Source: Ptiloglossa arizonensis (lineage: Eukaryota > Arthropoda > Insecta > Hymenoptera > Colletidae). Taken from it: a DNA stretch of 64,000 nt. The DNA is taken from NCBI RefSeq assembly GCF_051014685.1, contig NC_135055.1, positions 23,705,501-23,769,500 of the forward strand, written 5' to 3'. The position numbers and the translations under genes are program-made. Positions 39,767 to 52,300 of this stretch are shown piece by piece. The notes beneath the pieces were generated by a model that was not told the DNA's origin, ran no database searches, and saw nothing but the letters and a program-made list of their open reading frames with translations. Every line of letters starts with the position of its first letter. The stretch's first letter is position 1.

Positions 39767-41587
39767 ATGGAAATCTTGGGCGTGAAATTTGCACCGTTGA
39801 ACGTACCACTGAGAAGAAGGCTCGAAACATTTTCGGCAGCGGTATGGATCGTTTTTTTAGGATTCGGAGATCTTATCGGTTATGCCGTAACAGCTTATCT
39901 CCTCTTTTGGACGGAAACTCTACGCTATTTTGTCCTGCTCTATTTCGTTTGGATGTACTACGACTGGAACACGTGTAACCGAGGCGGTAGAAAGTACGTA
40001 TAAATTATTTGACTTAAAACTTGGAAAATCGACTTTAAAATCGGAATTTTCTTTTATCGTAGCGAATGGTGGACGAGATGGCTGAGAAACTGTGCGTGGT
40101 TGCATTATTTTTGCAACTATTTCCCCGTGAAATTGGTGAAAACCACTGATCTAGATCCGTCCAAGTCTTATTTATTGGGCAGTTTCCCTCATGGAATTCT
40201 ATCGACTGGCATCTTCGGCGCATTCGGATCGGATGTTCTCGGCTGCAAAACACTGTTTCCAGGATTGGATGTTCGAATCGTTATTCTCGACCAACACTTC
40301 AGAATCCCACTGTTTCGCGAATACGCTTATCTAACCGGTACGTGTCAGTCGTTCGATCGTAAATTAATGTCTTCGCAAATACTTACTGTAACGAGATATT
40401 GACACACGAGCAGTTGCGTTCGCTGAAAATTTATCATTTTCGCGAGTAGGCTATTTGAAACTCCTTCGCTCGATGTTAAACGAAAGTCGAATGACGGGAA
40501 GTTGAAGCTACGAGCCAGTGATTCTCAATCCATTCGTAGCGACGAGATACATCTATCACGGCGAACAACGTTCAACGAAATATTCTGCTCGCGCGTATCA
40601 TTTTCGCTCTACCTAAGGTCAGTTTTTCAATTCGTTTTCTGTTCTCGATCGAATCGAAATGCAGGTACCGTCAGCAGCAGCGCGGAAAGTTTGAACTATC
40701 TCCTATCAACGAAACCTGAACGGCCGTTCATTGGAAGAGCAACTGTCCTCATCGTCGGTGGAGCGTCAGAATCATTGGAATGTAAGCCAGGCACTTATCG
40801 TATCCTGGTAAAAAGGAGAAAAGGCTTCGTAAAGATTGCGCTGAAACATGGGTTAGAATAATCAATGTTTACAAACTACAGTCTTGAATATATTTTCGTA
40901 ATGATTTCCGAGAAAATATTGTCCTTCTCGTTAATCACTGAACAAACGTTCAAAATCGATTCGTTACCTCTGGACGAACATTTACCCTAGTCTGTAGTTG
41001 TCACTGCCTTAGCTTCTTCCTTAAAGAGGATTAAATTCTTAAACTTTGATTTATCCAAACGGTAGATAAAATTTCCATGGATGCGACCAAATTTTTCATT
41101 GATTCAGAATTTCATTGTTTTTAGGACACCTCTGGTACCTGTGTTTTCATTCGGTGAAACGGATATATACGACCAAGTGTACGGGCCGGAAGGTTCGTTC
41201 CTGAGAAGAGCGCAACACTACATTCGTAAAAAAGTGGGAATAGCACCGATACTTTTGCTGGGACGAGGATTCTTCCAGTATTCTTTCGGTATCATCGCGC
41301 ACCGGAAACCTATCACCGTCGTTGGTAATGATGAAAACTTGCTAACAATTATTGAATTTTTTAAAATTCTTCCATGCGGAAGATTCGGAATGTTCATCGC
41401 ATTGCAATCGTTTCTTTCAAATTCAGTTGGCAGTCCCTTGGAGTTGCCGAAAATTCCGGATCCAACGGCGGAACAAATCAATGAATATCATGAAAAATTT
41501 ATCAAGCATTTGGTCGAGCTTTTCGAGAATCACAAACACAAATACGTGGAAAATGCTGATTCGGTGACCCTCGAGTTGATATCGTGA
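39767..41587 (+). CDS. Diacylglycerol/monoacylglycerol acyltransferase (DGAT2/MOGAT family)
   Basis: An ER membrane acyltransferase. It moves an acyl group from acyl-CoA to mono- or diacylglycerol in neutral lipid synthesis. Exons: 39767-39993, 40063-40337, 40665-40851, 41125-41324 and 41427-41587; they join in frame to 349 aa, typical for the family. The N-terminus has a hydrophobic hairpin (about residues 23-47 and 52-67) and the family phrase DxxTCNRGGR. The catalytic-region motif is FPHG at 117-120, where many members have HPHG. VGGASESL, RKGFVKIAL, LVPVFSFGE, GRGFFQYSFG and VVVGSPLELPKI then follow in family order. The start is the only ATG before the conserved region. The last intron (41325-41426) is 102 bp, a multiple of three with no stop. 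DGAT2 and MOGAT activities cannot be told apart from sequence. Confidence 0.93.
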
Positions 41588-42132
41588 TACGTATTACCAT
41601 ACAATAGTGATTTAAGACGATTCATTGATGGAAACTTTTCGACGTCCAAGATGTTTTCTATACATCGTTACGTTTTAAAGGATTTTATAAATCTCTTGCG
41701 TCGCGAGAATATCAAAGGGGTACTTTACACTTTCGTACAAACCCTTTTGGTCGAAATGTGACTTTCCCTAATGAATTTGTATAGAAATAATAGCATTAAG
41801 GTGTTAAATTTAATTACGTTTTAGTCTTTAATCGATATTCGGTTATTGGAAAGCATTTTATATATTTCGAGGCGGGAGCCTTAAATGATACGCGCTGAAA
41901 TACTGTTACAATATGACATAATATATCACGGCTTATGAGTAAGGATGGCGAAGAGCTGTACATTATAAAAAGAGACGTTGGAGGATTTTAGTACCTAGAA
42001 ACCGTGAAAACCAATCGAGTATGCAAAATTATATCAACGTGACGCAGTACCTACAACTTGAAAAATACTGCGCTGTGTAGATTTTATATAAATTCGCATA
42101 TCAGTATGACTGTAGAACTTGTACATTTTCGT
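41588..42132. other. Convergent 3-prime ends of the acyltransferase and KMO genes
   Basis: Only 545 bp separate the two stop codons, so both 3-prime UTRs and polyadenylation sites must lie here and may overlap. I found no canonical AATAAA on the plus strand. On the minus strand an ATTAAA variant overlaps the KMO stop codon (42131-42136). AT-rich. Confidence 0.5.
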
Positions 42133-45100
42133 TTAATATAAAACATCTTCTTTCGTATACTTCTCGATAATGGGTACGAGTAACGCTGCGAAAATTATAA
42201 CTGCTGCACACCAAACGGTCCTACGTAGTACCTGCGGGTCAAGAATTGTTGCTCGACTAAATTTTCAATCATTTCCACGATTGTTAGGTTTTTCCATCAA
42301 TGATGTATTTTTAGTCTACCTTGTCTTGCCATTCCTTGTTCGCGATGCAGTCGCGAAATTTCATTCGCGAAAAGTGTACGGTACTGTAGAGAGGTATCCA
42401 TGTGTTCGGTATTCGTTGGTGAAGAAACGTGTCCAGATGTTTCCGAAGAAGATACGACTTTCTGACCACCAAATCCCTCATCTGAAACTATCGTCGTGCA
42501 CAGAGTGTCTCACCAGAAACAGGATATACAAAAAATACATATTTTTCTGCTCGCCGCAAACCATACTAGAGCCTCGTACGTGCCTTGATCTCGAAAAACG
42601 TAGATCTTAACAGAGATATTGATTATCGCGACCATCGGTGGAAGATTAATATCGGCTTATCGTTAGGAATTAGCAAAACAAATGTACCTCTACGTAATTG
42701 TACATAGCAAGGTCGCATATCGCGTGGGCATCGTCGCATCGTAGTTCGGTGAACTTCGGGAGAACCTTACTAAAGTCCGAATTGAAACGTTCCATTAAGT
42801 CGTCTAACAGTAAGAGATCCTCGAATCCCTGATGACAAAGAATAGAATAAAATTCACACGACAACTATCGCCGTCCACGTAATATCGAAAATAATTTCAA
42901 CGTCCAGTGAGATTCGGTGAATTAAATGTCTCCTCGAAAGGACTGAATGATAATTTAGCTTACTTAGTTTAGATTTAGTCCAACAATATTGGAAGAAAGT
43001 ATTAATTCGAAACAAAGGTAATTTCTCTTGTATACTATGTTCAACGAAGAATGTACATATTAAAATAGAAAACTATTTGTAAGATACGTTATTTTTTTTA
43101 GAAACTCGCTCTCCGTGAACGTGGAAATCTAGGACCGATTGAACTCAACTCACAGCGTTCATTCCTTGAGCATAGAAAGGCACCATAGCGTGGGCAGCAT
43201 CACCGACTAGTAGAGCAGTTCTCCCAACGTGATAAGGTTCGCACTGCAATACGATTATAAGGGATTAAGACCGCAGCCAATTACTCGGAAAGATTCCACC
43301 GGACCTCCGACATTTACCTTGATGGAGATCAATGTCTTCGGCTCCCTCTCGAAGTAATCCTTCACCAGTTTCTCTCTGCCTATCAGACGCAGAAGATCGG
43401 GGAACTGTTCGTCGTAGAAGTCCAGAAGCGCCTGTGGTGTCTTTAGTTTCTCGAGGATCGCAAACGGGGCGAATATATTACCGGTAAAAGTGAAGTCGTC
43501 GTTCGGTAAAGCTATCATCATGAACTCGCCTCGTGGCCAAATGTGAAGATGATCGCTGCTCATGGCGAACTTGAACAAAAATAAATTAAAGAAAGCTGAC
43601 AATATTCGTGATGGTGTTTGTATATTTACAAACAGCACAACGTTTGACCGTTTCGAACGAAGATACGCCTACCTTGTTGTCATCTCCAGCGGGAACGAAC
43701 AATTCGACGTAGCCGTGTTCGATGTACGTCTGGTTGCAATTGAAAAGAGGTCTTTTCGTCATTAGTCTTCTGACCGTTGAGTACGCACCGTCCGCACCGA
43801 TGATCAAGTCCACGTCCACTTCCTCTATAGTGTCGGTTTTTGTACTAGAAGATTCAACCGACGTGTAAACAGCATCGCCGATGAGCTTACGGGATTTATC
43901 GAACGAAGGACACCTTACTCTAAGATCTTCAGTTTTCCATTATCCAGATCCGCGTCTACCAGTTTCTTGTTGAAGCCAAGGGTCACTCCTGGGTACTTCT
44001 CTGCGGCTATTCGACGAATAAAAAATTATCGATCTTTCCAGCTTTAATTAAAATCTTTAAACACTTGAAACATCGGTACCGATCGATTTCCATCGATTAA
44101 TATCCGGAAATTAGATATCTCTATTCTTTTTATTTACTACTTCGTCAAATTAGTTTCGTCCAAGTGTAATTGAAATGCATCGTTGTCGATCCAATTCGCG
44201 GATCTTTTCTCTTTAAGTGTATCGTGTTTTTAATGCCGCTGGAATACGCGTATTTAACCTGCAAGATTGTGAGAAGCACAAGGCGGCAGCAACAAGAAAT
44301 CTGACACGCTTGAATTCTTGTGGCTTCACGCACTACCGCGTCATTGGATATTCAGCCACGCTTTTTTCAGTTGAAAAGCATCTCGGTGTTCGATCGTGTT
44401 CTTCCGAAGCAAGATGTAACTGGATCGAAGTAACACGCAAAAGAGTCACAAAGAAAATTAATCTGCTTATTATGAAAATCATTTCCAAGAAATACATTAC
44501 CGCGAGCAGTACGAATCAACGCGCGTTAAGACTACTTTCCGAGACGAAAAAGAATTCGAAGAGTTATAGGATTATTTAATTACCGAATAATTTATAGGGT
44601 TAACTTAAGTTTCGCTCACCGTTTAACAGAACCACGTTCAGATATCGTCTGTTGACCGAATAGATGCACTGCAAGATAAAGTAAACAATTAATAACAAAA
44701 TGGATGTAATGAAAACGTTACGATTCTGGTTTCGCCTCCGAACCACTAAACCGTACAGCAAAAAAGCACGGAATGCCGAGAATTCGTAATTAGAAATTTT
44801 CCGAATTTCCTTGCAACTCTAAATTGTCATTACTTACGTTCCCCTGCACGCTATCGTAAATAATTTCTCTCAGGGTGCTGTCCTTGTTATGGACCATTCT
44901 ACCGTGCATAGGAATGCTATGGCGATCGACCACAGCCTCCTCGAGCTCGATTGCCCTCAAAGCTTCGCGTCCTCTGATCGACAGAGCCAGATTGATGCTC
45001 TGTCCTCTGGAATCCTCCACCCTGATATCTAAAAAAAGGTTGTTTTCCATTTTTTCCGTTAGCTCTTCACCTTTACACTTTGACTTGAAACTTTGCTACT

Positions 45101-45595
45101 TCTTCGAAGAATCGAAAATTCTCATTGACGAAATAGAGCTTGGCGAGTCAGGTGGCTTTCGTTTACAATGACTGAGCATGGAAAAGGAGAAAGAAGGAGC
45201 GTATCAAAATTTCTATAACGATTCAGAAATCATCGAGCCAATCGGGCCATCGTCCTAAAACTATTTGAGAATCGTTACCAGGGGTGGCAGGAAATATTTT
45301 AGACGAGTTAAAAAAGACGCTAGGGTGTTGAAAATTATTTTCTCTGTACTTACCTGCGCGGTATTCGTACAAAAACACCGAGTGGCCCTTCTTCGCAAAG
45401 AAACAAGCTGCCAGAGCTCCAACCTAAAAGCCGATTTTTTGTACCAACACCGTTCAAAATTCCGACTTGAAAAAAAAACGAAAAGAAATTTTTCGCCTTT
45501 TTTTTCTTCCACGAAACTGTTTTTCGTAAAATACAAACACGCACCAAGCCACCCCCCACAATGGCAACTCGCGACTTTCGATCGGCGACCGTCAT
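42133..45595 (-). CDS. Kynurenine 3-monooxygenase (cinnabar)
   Basis: An FAD-dependent hydroxylase converting kynurenine to 3-hydroxykynurenine with NADPH and O2. It feeds ommochrome pigment and tryptophan catabolism and is anchored in the outer mitochondrial membrane. Eleven minus-strand exons: 45595-45545, 45423-45354, 45028-44838, 44668-44620, 44006-43919, 43844-43673, 43569-43318, 43243-43154, 42828-42688, 42481-42320 and 42231-42133; 454 aa. Motifs: dinucleotide fold GGGLVG (14-19) with acidic E37, [17 protein letters not shown] (166-175), [19 protein letters not shown] (GD motif, D306), [16 protein letters not shown], and a C-terminal membrane helix (about 427-444). The order and spacing match human and fly KMO throughout. 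An apparent frame break near 43918 is resolved by a 74-bp intron. Confidence 0.96.
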
Positions 45596-45658
45596 GGTAT
45601 TCCGTACTGCACCGAAGCCACTGACCAACTACCTGTCTTAACACGATCCTCCTGCTAG

Positions 45659-45666
45659 TTTATATA
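45659..45666 (-). promoter_or_regulatory. TATA-like box of KMO
   Basis: TATATAAA on the minus strand, at a plausible distance before the KMO start codon. It is the only perfect TATA word in the interval that I noticed. Confidence 0.4.
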
Positions 45667-46195
45667 CAGGGTGAGTCACTTGACACTCGCCCGGGAGTAA
45701 TCCAGTGATCCCCGCTGCTTTTAACGATGTGAGCCGATTTTTAAACGGAGACGGTACGATAAGGGTTACCTTTTCCGAAAGTTATCATTTTCGAGATTTC
45801 AAAGCTCCCTCGATGTACCTTAAAGTGTTACCCATAATAATCAATATACCCATAGATAAACGTTACACGACGTACAGACTTCTCAAAACACGGTGAGAAT
45901 CGTGGCTGTCGATCCTAGTCACAAATTCATACCTCACCTGTACTTAAACGTAGCATAGAATAAAGCGACACTTTACAGCATCCCTCGCAACGAAAGCAAA
46001 AAACTTGCTTATCGTCGAAACTGTTGTCTAGGTATCAGTTATTATCCAGGTCTATCTTGTACCGAGTAGAAGAACTGGATCGTTCGCAGCATCCCTCGCG
46101 AGATCCTCTCGGCCGGTCGTAGCAGGGGGTTGCGCGAGGAAGCTGAAAACGATGACGTCCTCGCGCGAAGTACGGTGGCGATGATCGTGACGCGT

Positions 46196-46244
46196 GGCGT
46201 GGTCGTCGTGGTCTTCGTGGTCGTCGTGGTCGTCGTGGTCGCGG
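46196..46244. repeat. GTCGTG-type triplet repeat in the leader of the thioredoxin-repeat gene
   Basis: Imperfect GTC/GTG/TTC triplets. They are in frame with the downstream ATG and encode a Val-rich stretch if translation starts at the upstream ATG (46181). Confidence 0.8.
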
Positions 46245-46384
46245 CGCTGTCCGAAAAATCAAAAATAGCCGGTGTGCCAGTCAGTGCGGCGATGTCGACG
46301 GCGAACGACGTTTCGGCGGTACGGTTCGGCCGGTGGTGGTGGTGCTGGCGGAGACGAAGGAGGAGTACTACCTCCGGGGCAACG

Positions 46385-49300
46385 ATGCCGGCAGGATACA
46401 CGAAGACGATCGTCCTTCTCGGTGTACTCGCGGTGATATGCTCCCTCCTGGGCACCGTGGACGCCGGCGCAAGGACGAAATCGGACGAACCGCGTGGCAA
46501 AGGGACTCACAAGGACTCGGAGCCTGTCATCGAGGAAGTCAATGCTAAGCAACTCGAGCGGCTTCTCAACGAGAAGGATTTTGTTGCCGTGTACTGGTGT
46601 AAGTGTCTGCCAGAAGATCGTCGCGTTTACATCCTTTCGCGGTAGACCGCGACTCCCTCGCGGTGCATCTTTCCCTCCTCCGGAGAAAACGGAGGAACGA
46701 AGTGGCTTCTCTTTTGGCGGGGTCGAGTCGAACGGTGATTGCGATCGCTCGGCACGTAGCTTACTTCCAGCGTTTATTTTACGTCTTTCTGCGATTTAGT
46801 GCCTTCGAGGCATTAAATTCCGGTTTATCGAAATATACGGAGCATTCTCCGAGCGTTTCGAGAGCTCGAGTTCACTCCCGTTTACCATTTTCCGTTGATC
46901 CTTGTTCGTAGCTTTCAGGGTGTAGAATCCTCTCTCTCCACTTGGCGGAACATTGTGCTTTTCCGTATTAATCGTTTCGCGAGATAGCACCCTATCGAAG
47001 AAATGTTCCTGGATTTTTCGAGAAATTCGAAAAGACGTTTCACGAAACCACTGCATCTAGAGCGAAGATACGTCAGGTATATTTACGAACACGTGTTAGC
47101 TTGCACGTGTTCGTAACGGTACACAAATATTACAATTAATACGGTTTCAAAAGACACCAATTATTTCAACTTGTTCGACAAACAACTCTCTACGATTAAT
47201 TCGGAAATGTTGCTCGACCGATTCGTGCAGGCGAAGCATTGTTCCGGAACCAGGGGCCCTGCTGGTCCGACGCACTTAATTTTTGAAAATATAGTTCAAC
47301 CGTGTTACGAAAGTGGGTTCGGGAAATGTAGAATCAACGCGACACGTCCGTCGACACGTGTCAGAACTTCGATCTTACGTAACTGGTCTATAACGTGCCC
47401 TTTTAACTCTCGCTTGGCTACCGAATTCTTCGGGGTACTTCGCACCACGTACTCTCTCCCTCTTTTCCGACTTCTGCATTCCTCTTGGCTCAGCGACTCT
47501 GTTACAATTTGGCCCTCGATCCTCTCCGCGCCTCCTATTTCTAAATTTCTAGAAGGACCTGCTCGAGAAAATCTGGATCGAAATTAGAATTTCTTTATTC
47601 GTAGATACTTGCGTCTTGCAATAGCAATTTATATTTATACATTGCGAAGGAAATCTGTAATTTCACTATTTAACAAGACGTCGAAACTTTCTCCCTTGGT
47701 TCCTTCCTTTTCTCTTTGCATTTAACAGGTTCCTCGTCGTTTAAATCCCGAAGGCTACACCGACATTACCATCCATAGATTCTTTTCAGACTTTGGGTTT
47801 TCGAGTTCGCGTTACGCTTTCTATGCGACGTCGCCCGGACGTCGCGTAGAATTTTCTTGGCCACGAAAATCCACTTCTACCGTGGTTCGTTCTTCCCCTG
47901 TTTCGTCTTCTTCTTCAGCGTCAGCGAATTATATAATCCGCTTCGTCGTACCGTAGTGGGTGTCGATGAAAGCCAGAATTGCAGAACAGGATTCGTCATT
48001 GAGATCGTTTTGCGTGCAACGACGACAAGTGAGTCGTCGATATGCGAACGGTTTAATGTACCAAGACGGAGACGCGCGTGTGCGTGTTATAAATAAATCT
48101 CTCGACACGGAGATTGACGCCTCTGTTTCTCGTTCGGGTTGCTCGCTTAACGTTCCCTTGTACGCTTATTTCGATTACAATTGGTAAAAATATCAATTGC
48201 GTCGATTACAGGCTCGCGAAGCGCCGAAATAACTTTTTTTCGCTCGCGATTTTTTCACACAATTCGATTGTTTCTCGAACAGAGGTCGACGTCGAAGCAG
48301 CGCATTAGTAATATACACGTCATGCGCACGAATTGCGTTCGCACGACAATTAACAGGTATTAAATTCTCTCCCTTTGCCAAGTGGCCGGTCTACTCAGTA
48401 GGACAAGCCGTCTCGAGGCAGACGTAAGATTTCGTGACCGTCTGCGAAGATGTAATAATTGGTACAAGAGGTCGATGAAATTTTACAAAGACGGATATCG
48501 ATATTTCCCAAAAAACTTATTCGATATGTCGATTTGTCGCCGTTAATCGAAACGGTGACGGTAAAACTTGCCAAAAATTCAAGACGGGGTGGATAATCGA
48601 TACCTAAAAAATTGTAGGGAATTAAAGGGATTTAATTACCAGGATTAAATTAAATTTTCAAACACAAGAGACAACTAAGGGAAGCTACCGGATATAAGAC
48701 GAAGAAATAGAAAATGCTTAAGGCCAATCGCAATCGTACTTTCACGAGCAACTCGGCCGCGAAATTGAAAGCTGCCTGGCAGAGGAAGAGACAAGCTCGA
48801 GCAACCGAACGACTCGAATCGAAGATAGAGTTACAGTTCGGTCGAGACTGGGAACTTACGAAGTCGATCAGATTTTATTACCTCAATGGAAACTCAGCGG
48901 CCACTGACTCACCGGCATGACGCACACGTATACAAACTAGTCGCGTCTCGGTATATCGAGACGCGTTGCCAGCCGTTGATTTAATTTCATCAAACAAACT
49001 AGAACCAACGACGACACTTTCGTTGCGCTTGCGAATCAAATAGGAGACGCAGCTTATCGGGAAATGTCAAGCGTGCGTTACTCGAAAGGAAGATCTACTC
49101 GGTCTTACCGAACATTTTTCGTCATCTACGTACTTGTTCGACCCTTTTCTTTGCGTCACCACCCTGTGCGGACCAACGATTCGTCGATAAAAATTCATCG
49201 ATCTCTACACCCTTCCCCTGGAGTAGAATCATCCAACTGGTGCTCGAAAACGAACGAACGTTGAGAGTCACTGGTACAGAAAAACGGCAGATTCGAGCAC

Positions 49301-52300
49301 GAAGAACAACCTAGCACGCGCAAAGCTACCATCGGCGATTAAGGGCCAAAGGCTTCAAAGTCAGCGTGTAGATTTCTCGACAACCTGTTCCCTCGACGCG
49401 CTCGCCGCGTTCTTCTCGCGATTCTCTCCTGAATCACGTTTTCATAATACCGTCTGATGTAACAGCCTAACGCGTTAAAATCGTAGAAGCAACTCGACGG
49501 CAACATTGCCAAGAAGATCCGTAGAACGAAACGATCTCACCCCTCGACGATCCTCTGCGATCGTTTCCATCGGCCGTCGATCGTGGTCCATCGTAGAGAA
49601 TGCACCGAAACGATCCCACTTTCCCATCTTCTTTCGAGAAACGAGGTTTTACGTTCCTCGTGCACACTCGTTCACCACTTCCCAACGATCTACAGCTGCT
49701 TTTCCGTGCAATGACGTAACGAACACTCTGAAAATACATCAGTGGGATTCGCGTAAACTTTTCGTGGCTCTTTCTCGCGGCTCCTGTAAAAATAGTACGC
49801 AGAGAGATAGGGACACCAAATCTCACCCCCTCTTTCTTTGTCTCGCTCTCTCACTCCTGCTCCCCCTACCCCTCCACACGCACACTCGCGCTCGCTCTAT
49901 CTAGCCATCTATCCATCCATTTCCCCATCTATATTTTTTTCTTCGCCGGTGAATTATTATTCGGGCATTTTTAGAGAAACCCTCGGCCAGCCGGGATCTG
50001 GTCGATCGGCAGGAAAGAACGATACCTCTCGAAAGCGCTGTTAGCAAGGCCGGCGCTCCGGTAGCCGCCGCTTTTAGCACACGTTCGAGTTATTTTAGCG
50101 CTTGCCGGCGAGCATCTCGCTATCGTCTCGGCTGAAAACATACCGTCCTCGGGCAGCCTGCGTCCCACTCTCGTCACTCCCGGACGTCACGGGAAACGAT
50201 CGTCCTGGAGACGTCACCGGTCCCGGACACGGGCTCCGTTTCGAGAAAATCGCGGAGGAATGGCCGCTCGAAAGACCTGGACGAGCCTTATCGACGGATA
50301 GACGCGAGAAGACCCGGACGACGAGCTCGCGAGTCGAACCTATTTCCAGCCGCCGTGTCCTCGCGTCTTCTTCACGACGCGAACAGAGCTTTTTCTCGCT
50401 TGTTAACGGTTCCCGTTGCTCCGGTGTTGAGTTGCGTTCGGGTCTTCGTCTCTCGTTTCGACGGTATTATTCTTGGGAAAAGATTCCTTCGGACCTAATT
50501 TCGGAGCGTTGTACGTTTCTTTTCGCCAAACATTCAACTTGTCTTCTTCGTTTAAATTTGAATAGATGCGGCTCGAACGAAGTAAATTTATCGGATTACG
50601 AGTGTCTCTTTTGTAAATGGATTATACCCGTCTCGGTACACAAGGAAACCGAGTAGGGTTATTACGAAAGATCTATGACGCGTACCGGAAGACGTCGAGC
50701 ACTCGAGTAGATATTTCCAGATGCGCTCTCTCGTTTGGAGCTTCCCGAAACGCGAGCCGTTTCCGTCCCATCAATTAAGCAAAAGGTCTCCGTCTTTCGG
50801 CTTCGCCCCATTACCGTCACGACTCGCAAACCGGAACAATTATCTTCGATTGCTACAATTCATCGTTAGGAGCAGTCTTTGAATACTATTTTTAAACGCA
50901 GGACTACGCAACGCTATAAAAAATTGTATCCAGCGTAAGAAATAATAGCCGATTCATCGTTTACGAAGCGATCTTATTGCGTCTATAACACTTGACCACC
51001 TGTGCGCGGCGAGACTTAATTTAATTATTAGCTTGCCAGGAAAAACCGAGAATGAGAAAATTGCTAATTCAGTGATAAGCACACTTGATCCCGTGCCAAC
51101 TGTCGCGTTGTTCGGATATATGTACATATATACATACGCGATACTATACGTTGTTTATTCGGTAATTCAGGGATTTGTTAACGCTTTACGGGCTGTTAAA
51201 GAAAGTGGAAATTGTTTCGAGAACGCATTGAGAATTTTTAGTAAAAGACCGACCAATGTTTTGGAACACTCGGCGAAATTTCCAACGTTTCGCATTTCTT
51301 CGGTATTCCTTTCTTTTTTTTTTCAATCGGATGCGATCAGTCGGCCATCTTACATATCGTAATGGGAAACGGACCATCCGCATGTTTCGCTTGCGCGCGA
51401 TCGTATCGAAGAAAAATAATCGCTGCACGTGCTGGAACGGACCCAGTGTCGGGACTCGAAAACCACGCACGGGTTTACCTGAGCCGTAGCGCAAGCTCGG
51501 GACACCCACGCGTTGTCCCAAATCGTCGGTTCACGCTTTAAAGCTCACCAATACCGACACGATCGCAGAATCACGCGTCCACGCGAGACAAGAAATACGA
51601 CCGATTGAGTGGCTATCTTTAGCGGCGGTCTGGGACCCTGAAGATATGCTTCGAATGTTTCTTCCGGTATAAATAAAACTATCGACCGCCGATATTTGTG
51701 CTCGCTGATCGTGAAAAATCGTATCGAGAGTTTACAACTCGACTCTTTCGATCCCTTTCTCGAGCGATCAACGGCTTCGAGCACGTCGAATTACTTTTTC
51801 CCTCCACGCCCTTCCCTCCGTTTCTCCACTTCGAGTGCAACTCAAAGTTACTCGGGGGTTCCCTGTATGGGCAAAATCATTTCCATTGTGTACGCTCGTT
51901 TTTCGCGCTTTCTACCATTTTCACTGTCGCGCGACTCGCGGGTATCTCGCGTACGATTTCTTGGTCGTCCGCGTCGAGCAAGATATCACGCGAGTACCCT
52001 TCGCGAGAAAACGTCCGTGAAGAGCGCCGGAGAGTAAAATGTCGTCGTCAACGGCGTCGCGGCGAGGCCGTTCGTTCTTGTATTTTTAGTGGCTCGTAAA
52101 CTAGGCACTGGCCGTCGGTTCGATCTCGTCGTCTCTGTTTCTCCCGTGCAGCGGAGAAACACACCGATGGACTGCCTCCTCTTGGGAACGAGCGCGCGCT
52201 CGGCCGCGCGTGCACCTAAGTAGGTACGGGTATTTATCTCGATACCGCCACCTTGAAACGTCCAAGAACAGTGGCACGTGGGACCGCCGATTATATCGAA

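Larger units (their letters stand above)
45596..46384. promoter_or_regulatory. Divergent intergenic region between KMO and the thioredoxin-repeat gene
   Basis: About 790 bp separate the two start codons, so both promoters probably lie here. On the KMO side a TATA-like box (TATATAAA on the minus strand, 45666-45659) lies 64-71 bp upstream of its ATG. A TCAGT initiator word (minus strand, A at 45622) lies 44 bp after the box, which is longer than usual. On the other side an initiator-like TCAGTT is at 46035-46040. From about 46130 the DNA is GC-rich with GTC/GTG repeats and probably belongs to the leader of the thioredoxin-repeat gene. Confidence 0.4.

Noticed and set aside
42170..42610. 146-codon plus-strand open frame
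   Set aside because: It is the antisense shadow of the last two KMO exons, which match the KMO C-terminus in frame on the minus strand.
43844..43930. Frameshift or pseudogene call in KMO
   Set aside because: A 74-bp GT-AG intron restores the frame; all other KMO motifs are intact.
46035..46500. Minus-strand Pro/Arg- and Thr-rich open frames
   Set aside because: They are antisense shadows of the GC-rich triplet repeats and of exon 1 of the thioredoxin-array gene.
50102..50656. 184-codon open frame in intron 1 of the thioredoxin-array gene
   Set aside because: Low-complexity Arg/Ser/Leu composition, no domain, no splice support. Chance opening in GC-rich sequence.
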